Shown here piece by piece: positions 59,488-64,000 of a stretch of DNA of 64,000 bases. The stretch is from Sulfurimonas sp. (GTDB lineage: Bacteria > Campylobacterota > Campylobacteria > Campylobacterales > Sulfurimonadaceae): NCBI RefSeq assembly GCF_014859695.1, contig NZ_JACUTS010000002.1, positions 23,328 to 87,327 on the forward strand, read 5' to 3'. The notes beneath the pieces were generated by a model. It was not told the origin of the DNA and searched no databases. It was given only the letters and a program-made list of their open reading frames with translations. Each line of letters starts with the position of its first letter. Position 1 is the first letter of the stretch. Both the position numbers and the translations under genes were made by a program.

Positions 59488-60639
59488 ATGATAAAATTAA
59501 ATAGTAAACTAATTATTCTTGGGGTTTCCGTAGTTGCAAGTAGTGCACTGTTATTTACAGGTTGTTTTGCTTCAAGCACTACTGCGGGTAAATCATCTGC
59601 AAAAGTTCAGTCAGCTGCTAACGGTATGTATAACCCGACTAAAGATGCTTTAGACGGTGGTGTTACATATAAAACAGAGAATGGTATGTATACTGCATAT
59701 GCTGTTAATGAGCAACCGACAACGGGTGTAAATTTCGGTAGAGCTCCGACTCCAAACGAGTTAAAAGCTTGGGATGTAGATATTATGCCGGACGGTACAG
59801 GTTTGCCAGAAGGTAGCGGCAGTGTTGATGAGGGTGAAGTGCTATACGATAGAGATTGTGCTGTTTGCCACGGTGATTTTGGTGCAGGTGGTAAAGGCTA
59901 TCCTACTTTAACAGGTGGATCAATAGAGTCTCTTGCAAACCAAAGAACTTGTCCAGGCAAAGATGCTCCAAACAGAACTATAGGTTCTTACTGGCCGCAA
60001 GCAAGTACGCTTATTTGGTATATCCGCGATGCTATGCCGTACGCAAACCCAAAAAGCTATACACCAGATGAGATGTATGCAATGACTGCTTACCTATTGG
60101 CTGAGAACGGTATCCAAATAGACGGTGAAGATATTGAAGAGTTAAATCAAGATAACTTCAAAAAGATTGTAATGCCGAATCGTGATGGTTTTTATCCAGA
60201 CATTGATGGACCAAATGGTATTGAAAACGTAAGAGCATTTTTTGCAGAGCCTAAAAACTTCGGTGCAGTCGGAACTCGTTGTATGACTAACTGCGGCAAA
60301 GAGCCTGTAGCAAGAATTGCAAATGAGATTACGAATGTTGTACCTCCATACTCTACTGTAAGAAATCTTCCACCTGAAGACGAGAATGCAGGACCGGTAT
60401 CAGAGGCTGAAAAACTGTATGAGAAGTCTTGCGCGGTTTGTCATAAAACTGATGCAATGGGCGCACCTGCAGTGGGAGACAAAAATGCTTGGGCTACAGT
60501 AATGGAGCAAGGCATAGATAGAGTTAACCATAACTCTATAAACGGTATTGGCGGTATGCCTCCAAAAGGTGGAGCTATGGACCTTAGTGACGATCAGATT
60601 AAAGACATTGTTAAATTTATGGTAGAATCTAGTAAGTAA
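59488..60639 (+). CDS. soxD: SoxD-like diheme cytochrome c, putative lipoprotein
   Basis: Two CxxCH motifs (CAVCHGD, CAVCHKT); N-term MIKLNSKLIILGVSVVASSALLFTGCFAS; ATG at 59488 has AGGGAG at 9-nt spacing; track start 59425 overlaps soxC. Confidence 0.9.
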   Translation: MIKLNSKLIILGVSVVASSALLFTGCFASSTTAGKSSAKVQSAANGMYNPTKDALDGGVTYKTENGMYTAYAVNEQPTTGVNFGRAPTPNELKAWDVDIMPDGTGLPEGSGSVDEGEVLYDRDCAVCHGDFGAGGKGYPTLTGGSIESLANQRTCPGKDAPNRTIGSYWPQASTLIWYIRDAMPYANPKSYTPDEMYAMTAYLLAENGIQIDGEDIEELNQDNFKKIVMPNRDGFYPDIDGPNGIENVRAFFAEPKNFGAVGTRCMTNCGKEPVARIANEITNVVPPYSTVRNLPPEDENAGPVSEAEKLYEKSCAVCHKTDAMGAPAVGDKNAWATVMEQGIDRVNHNSINGIGGMPPKGGAMDLSDDQIKDIVKFMVESSK

Positions 60640-60678
60640 GACTTATTAGATCTACTAACACTATATAAAGGAAAAAAA

Positions 60679-61134
60679 ATGCAAAGAAGAAAATTTTTAA
60701 GTTTAGGTGCGACAGCAGTAGCTGTTGCATCTGTGTTACCTGTAAGTTTAAGTGCTACCGACTTTAGAGCAACTGCTCCAAAAGCATGGGAAGCTCCTAG
60801 CTCTAAAGAGGCAATTGAGGCGTTATTTGGTTCATCAGAAATGATAGATGGACAAATTGAGATTAAAGCTCCAAAGTTAGCTGAAAACGGTGGTGCAGTG
60901 CCAATCGGTATTAAATCTAAATTAGATTTAGCTGTAGTTGCTCTATTTCAAGATGCCAACCCAAGAAGTGCTGTTGTAGTTATGGAGTTAGCAGAAGGTA
61001 CTGTTGCTGATCTTATGACTAAGATTAAAATGAGAAAAACTGCCAATGTAACAGTAGTTGCAAAAGGCAGAGACGGTAAATTATATTCAGCAGTACAAAA
61101 AGTAGAGGTTTCTATCGGTGGTTGTGGAGGTTGA
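60679..61134 (+). CDS. soxY: Thiosulfate oxidation carrier protein SoxY
   Basis: MQRRKFLSLGATAVAVAS leader; C-terminal GGCGG carrier motif. Confidence 0.96.
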   Translation: MQRRKFLSLGATAVAVASVLPVSLSATDFRATAPKAWEAPSSKEAIEALFGSSEMIDGQIEIKAPKLAENGGAVPIGIKSKLDLAVVALFQDANPRSAVVVMELAEGTVADLMTKIKMRKTANVTVVAKGRDGKLYSAVQKVEVSIGGCGG

Positions 61135-61191
61135 TTCAAACCTAAACAGAACGCAAAAGATATAAATAAAAATAAAAAAAAGGATTAAATT

Positions 61192-61482
61192 ATGAAAATA
61201 AAAGCAAAAGAAAAAAAAGGTCTAGTTGAAGTTAAAATTTTACTTGACAGCCCAATGGTAGGCAAAGAAGAAGCTGAGACAAGAAAAGTGGAAGTAGATT
61301 TTCTTACTCACGTTACTGCTAAAATAAATGGTAAAGTTATATGGGAAGCGTCTACTGGACCATTCCTATCTAAAAACCCTTACTTTATGTTTAATGTTGA
61401 AGGTAAAAAAGGCGATGAGCTTGTTATTGAAACTATCAATGACAAAGGTGTTGTTGATAGCGATAAAGATCAAGTTAAGTAA
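61192..61482 (+). CDS. soxZ: Thiosulfate oxidation carrier complex protein SoxZ
   Basis: VEVKILLDSPMVGKEEAETRKVE, follows soxY. Confidence 0.94.
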   Translation: MKIKAKEKKGLVEVKILLDSPMVGKEEAETRKVEVDFLTHVTAKINGKVIWEASTGPFLSKNPYFMFNVEGKKGDELVIETINDKGVVDSDKDQVK

Positions 61483-61491
61483 TTTTTCGCA

Positions 61492-61515
61492 CTTCTCTCT
61501 TTTTCAAGAGAGAAG
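61492..61515 (+). terminator. Hairpin after soxZ
   Basis: CTTCTCTCTT-TTTC-AAGAGAGAAG perfect 10-bp stem; no clear U-tract, so possibly attenuating/processing. Confidence 0.5.
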
Positions 61516-61611
61516 GTCTTAGGTTAAAAAAAGAGTAAATTTGATGTGTTATAAAACACTTCAACTATATTCTTACAACAAAGAGTAAATTAAATTAAAA
61601 GGTAAAAAAAT

Positions 61612-62574
61612 ATGATAAACAAGATGATTAAACCACTGCTTATAGCTGCAGTGGCAATGTTGCCACTTGCAACAGCTTCTTTTGCGGACGGTCATGAGTC
61701 AGATGCTGATTTTCAGTATAATCTTAAGCCAAAGCAAGTGAGCGAAAATGTATGGTGTTTTTTTGGAGCACTTGAAATTCCGACAAAAGAGAACGGTGGG
61801 AACATGGTAAACACATGTTACATAAAAGGTAACGATGGTTATGTTTTATGGGATACCGGACCATCTTACATATATGCGAAACAGGCTTATGAAGCAGTAA
61901 TCAAGGTTGCTGGAAAGCTTCCTGTAACACATGTTATTTTAAGTCATGAGCATGATGATCACTGGTTAGGTAATAACTACTATAAAGAAGTTCATGGAGC
62001 AGAAATTGTTGGTCCTGAATCTATTAACAAAAACTATGCGATTGGTCACGAAGAGTCTAGAATGTTCTTAACTCTTTCTAAAAATGCTATTAGAGGCACA
62101 AAGATTATTCATGTTGACAAATGGTACAAAGAGACTATAAAGTTTAAAGTTGCAGGTGTAAATCTTGAGTACGTTCCTGTTGGAATGGGTCACTCAGTCG
62201 AGGATTATTTCTTGTATATGCCAGATAACAAACTTATCTTAGCAGGTGACTTGGTTATGAATGGAAGAGTTACATCTAACAGAGATGGTTCTGTTATGGG
62301 TCAACTTTCTGCGCTAGAGACTATTAACTCAAAAGATTGGACAATTTTAGTTCCTGGACATGGCTTTATCATTGATAAGACTGCAACTGATGAATCTGTA
62401 CAATACTTTACTTTAACAAAAGAGAGAGTTGAAGCCGCTATGGATGATGGCATTGACAGTACAGGAATTGTTGAGGCTGTGCCTTTAGAAGAGTTTAAAG
62501 ACAAAGCACTTTATGATTTGCTTCATCCAGGTAATATAGCTAGAGCATATCTAGAATTTGATATGGGTCTATAA
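61612..62574 (+). CDS. Secreted metallo-beta-lactamase-fold protein (SoxH-like)
   Basis: Signal peptide; LSHEHDDHWLGNNYY (HxHxDH); LILAGDLVMNGRV; LVPGHGFI; downstream of soxZ. Confidence 0.88.
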   Translation: MINKMIKPLLIAAVAMLPLATASFADGHESDADFQYNLKPKQVSENVWCFFGALEIPTKENGGNMVNTCYIKGNDGYVLWDTGPSYIYAKQAYEAVIKVAGKLPVTHVILSHEHDDHWLGNNYYKEVHGAEIVGPESINKNYAIGHEESRMFLTLSKNAIRGTKIIHVDKWYKETIKFKVAGVNLEYVPVGMGHSVEDYFLYMPDNKLILAGDLVMNGRVTSNRDGSVMGQLSALETINSKDWTILVPGHGFIIDKTATDESVQYFTLTKERVEAAMDDGIDSTGIVEAVPLEEFKDKALYDLLHPGNIARAYLEFDMGL

Positions 62575-62590
62575 CATAAATAAAACTATA

Positions 62591-62618
62591 TAAGATTTGG
62601 CAATAACGCCAAATCTTA
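62591..62618 (+). terminator. Terminator-like hairpin after the sox operon
   Basis: TAAGATTTGGC-AATAAC-GCCAAATCTTA perfect 11-bp stem followed by a T/C-rich tract. Confidence 0.65.
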
Positions 62619-62671
62619 CCCTCTTACTTTTCATCTTCTTTTATAAAAATACCTAAAAAAATTACTGCTTA

Positions 62672-63094
62672 TTAATTGCCGACTAGAGTAGATTTTTCTA
62701 ACGCATAAAGCTCGTATCTTATCTGTTTAAAGTTCTCGCTATACTCAGCACTATGAAGTTTATAAAGCTCCTCTAGTACTCTTGCAGACTCCTGCGCTCT
62801 TTTAAAGTTAGCTAGAATGATTGCAGATATATCGGTGCGGTTAAGTTCACTCTTGATTGTAGTGCGAAGTACATCATTTACGCTGTCGCGCTCTTTTAGT
62901 AACTCTAGTGTCTCTTCGATTTTTGCTTTGTGTCTTAGTTGCTTTAATTGGGAGGAGAGTTCTTTGTTGTTGTCTCTGTATCTTGCAATATCTTCAACAA
63001 CTCTAATACCTTCTTTGAGGCGGTTTAAGTTGGCATCAATCACCCGATAAAGTTCGGGTGAAAGCTCTTTACTCATCTTTTCCAAATATACCAA
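62672..63094 (-). CDS. Stand-alone homologue of the N-terminal domain found in some thiamine-phosphate synthases
   Basis: LYRVIDANLNRLKEGIRVVEDIARYRDN resembles the ThiE-associated N-terminal domain; lacks a ThiE catalytic barrel. Confidence 0.6.
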   Translation of the reverse strand: MVYLEKMSKELSPELYRVIDANLNRLKEGIRVVEDIARYRDNNKELSSQLKQLRHKAKIEETLELLKERDSVNDVLRTTIKSELNRTDISAIILANFKRAQESARVLEELYKLHSAEYSENFKQIRYELYALEKSTLVGN

Positions 63095-63767
63095 ACAGGT
63101 GTAGAAGAGCAGTAAAAATATTTAAAAAGTCTAAATAAAGAGCAATTGCTCCATCGATAGGTGTTTCATATGCACCTTTAATGATATTTTGAGTGTCATA
63201 TACAACTAATATACTAAATAGTAAAACAACGGCTCCGGAGATAGCTATAGCCATCAATGGATTTCCCAAAAAGATATTTATAATAGAAAAGGCAATAATA
63301 ACAACAAGTGCTATCATTAACGGCTTCCCGTAGCTAGAAAAATCCTTAGTAGTTTTAACGGCATAAAAGCTCATGGCACCAAATACAAGAGATGTCATTG
63401 CAAAAGCGTTTCCGACAATTGTTCCACCACCGTTCATTCCTAAAGTATGTGAAAGCAGAGGCGCCAACATTAAGCCTGTCATAAATACAAAGCCAAACAT
63501 TACGGCTAAGTTAATTCCCGGCTTATGTTTTACAAAATGCAGTCCAATTAAAAGCCCAATCTCTAAAATCAGTAGAGGGAAAAAATTAGCTGCTATTGTT
63601 CCAGCCATCGGTACACCAACGTAAGAACCGACGGCACCTGCCATCAGTGAAGCAGCAAAAAGTTTATATGTCTCTTTTACAAAAGATATAATTTGTGTTT
63701 CACTTCTAGCTTGAGTACTGTATGCAGATGCATTTTCTCTAGCATAATCGCGATTGTAAAGTCCCAT
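63069..63767 (-). CDS. Bax inhibitor-1/YccA family membrane protein
   Basis: 7-TM; VFGAMSFYAVKTTKDFSSYGKPL; VYDTQNIIKGAYETPIDGAIALYLDFLNIFTALLHLFG. Confidence 0.93.
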   Translation of the reverse strand: MGLYNRDYARENASAYSTQARSETQIISFVKETYKLFAASLMAGAVGSYVGVPMAGTIAANFFPLLILEIGLLIGLHFVKHKPGINLAVMFGFVFMTGLMLAPLLSHTLGMNGGGTIVGNAFAMTSLVFGAMSFYAVKTTKDFSSYGKPLMIALVVIIAFSIINIFLGNPLMAIAISGAVVLLFSILVVYDTQNIIKGAYETPIDGAIALYLDFLNIFTALLHLFGIFGKDE

Positions 63768-63928
63768 TTTTTTCCTTTATATATGTAATGTAAAAGAATT
63801 TTATACATAAAGAGTTAATAAATAGCAACACAACTGCTTTATATAGAATGGTTATCGGTGAAATTTATTAAAAAAGCATTGAAAACTTAACACATGTAAA
63901 TAAATTTCAAAATTCATCTGAAAAACCA

Positions 63929-63957
63929 TTGACATCGAAGTTTGATTTCCCTATAAT
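63929..63957 (+). promoter_or_regulatory. Perfect-consensus sigma70 promoter (TTGACA-N17-TATAAT), possibly of an rRNA operon beyond the window
   Basis: TTGACA 63929-63934, 17-bp spacer, TATAAT 63952-63957, no ORF in the remaining 43 bp. Confidence 0.75.
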
Positions 63958-64000
63958 TCCCCTCCACAAACAAAGAGACCTAAAGTTTAGGATTTAAAAA

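Noticed and set aside
61328-61522. 64-aa ORF overlapping soxZ in another frame
   Set aside because: Out-of-frame shadow of soxZ.

Overview
This 64-kb window is chromosomal DNA from a Campylobacterota (epsilonproteobacterial) sulfur oxidiser, most plausibly Sulfurimonas-like; that assignment is inferred from protein content and was not searched. It spans the replication-origin neighbourhood (ruvC < > dnaA-dnaN-gyrB). Most of it is dense housekeeping coding: typA, cca-like, queF, gltA, htrA, nrdA, purB, rlmN, hisF, rsmA, rnj, folE, fliI, recJ, pyrG, pyrE, frr, secG and znuACB. Accessory modules include an SQR-like flavoprotein with a SoxH-like MBL protein, a peptidoglycan-recycling operon (nagZ / SSS symporter / anmK / amgK / murU), a HiPIP gene and a soxCDYZ-soxH-like operon. 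No transposases, CRISPR arrays, tRNAs or rRNAs were recognised. The window ends at a consensus promoter that may drive an rRNA operon just outside it. The most interesting non-coding signals are: (1) a three-copy, ~90-bp interspersed element with three consecutive hairpins and compensatory stem changes; (2) a (TAG)5 / G6 / DnaA-box / AT-rich arrangement between dnaA and dnaN that looks like a DnaA-trio unwinding element; (3) two near-perfect parS sites sharing a CACATG core; (4) a 423-bp structured non-coding gap with a 13-bp-arm palindrome. The most interesting proteins are a winged-helix + LOV protein with non-canonical flavin-pocket residues, a beta-propeller + alpha-solenoid protein, an apparently periplasmic NagZ pathway, and a putative lipoprotein SoxD.
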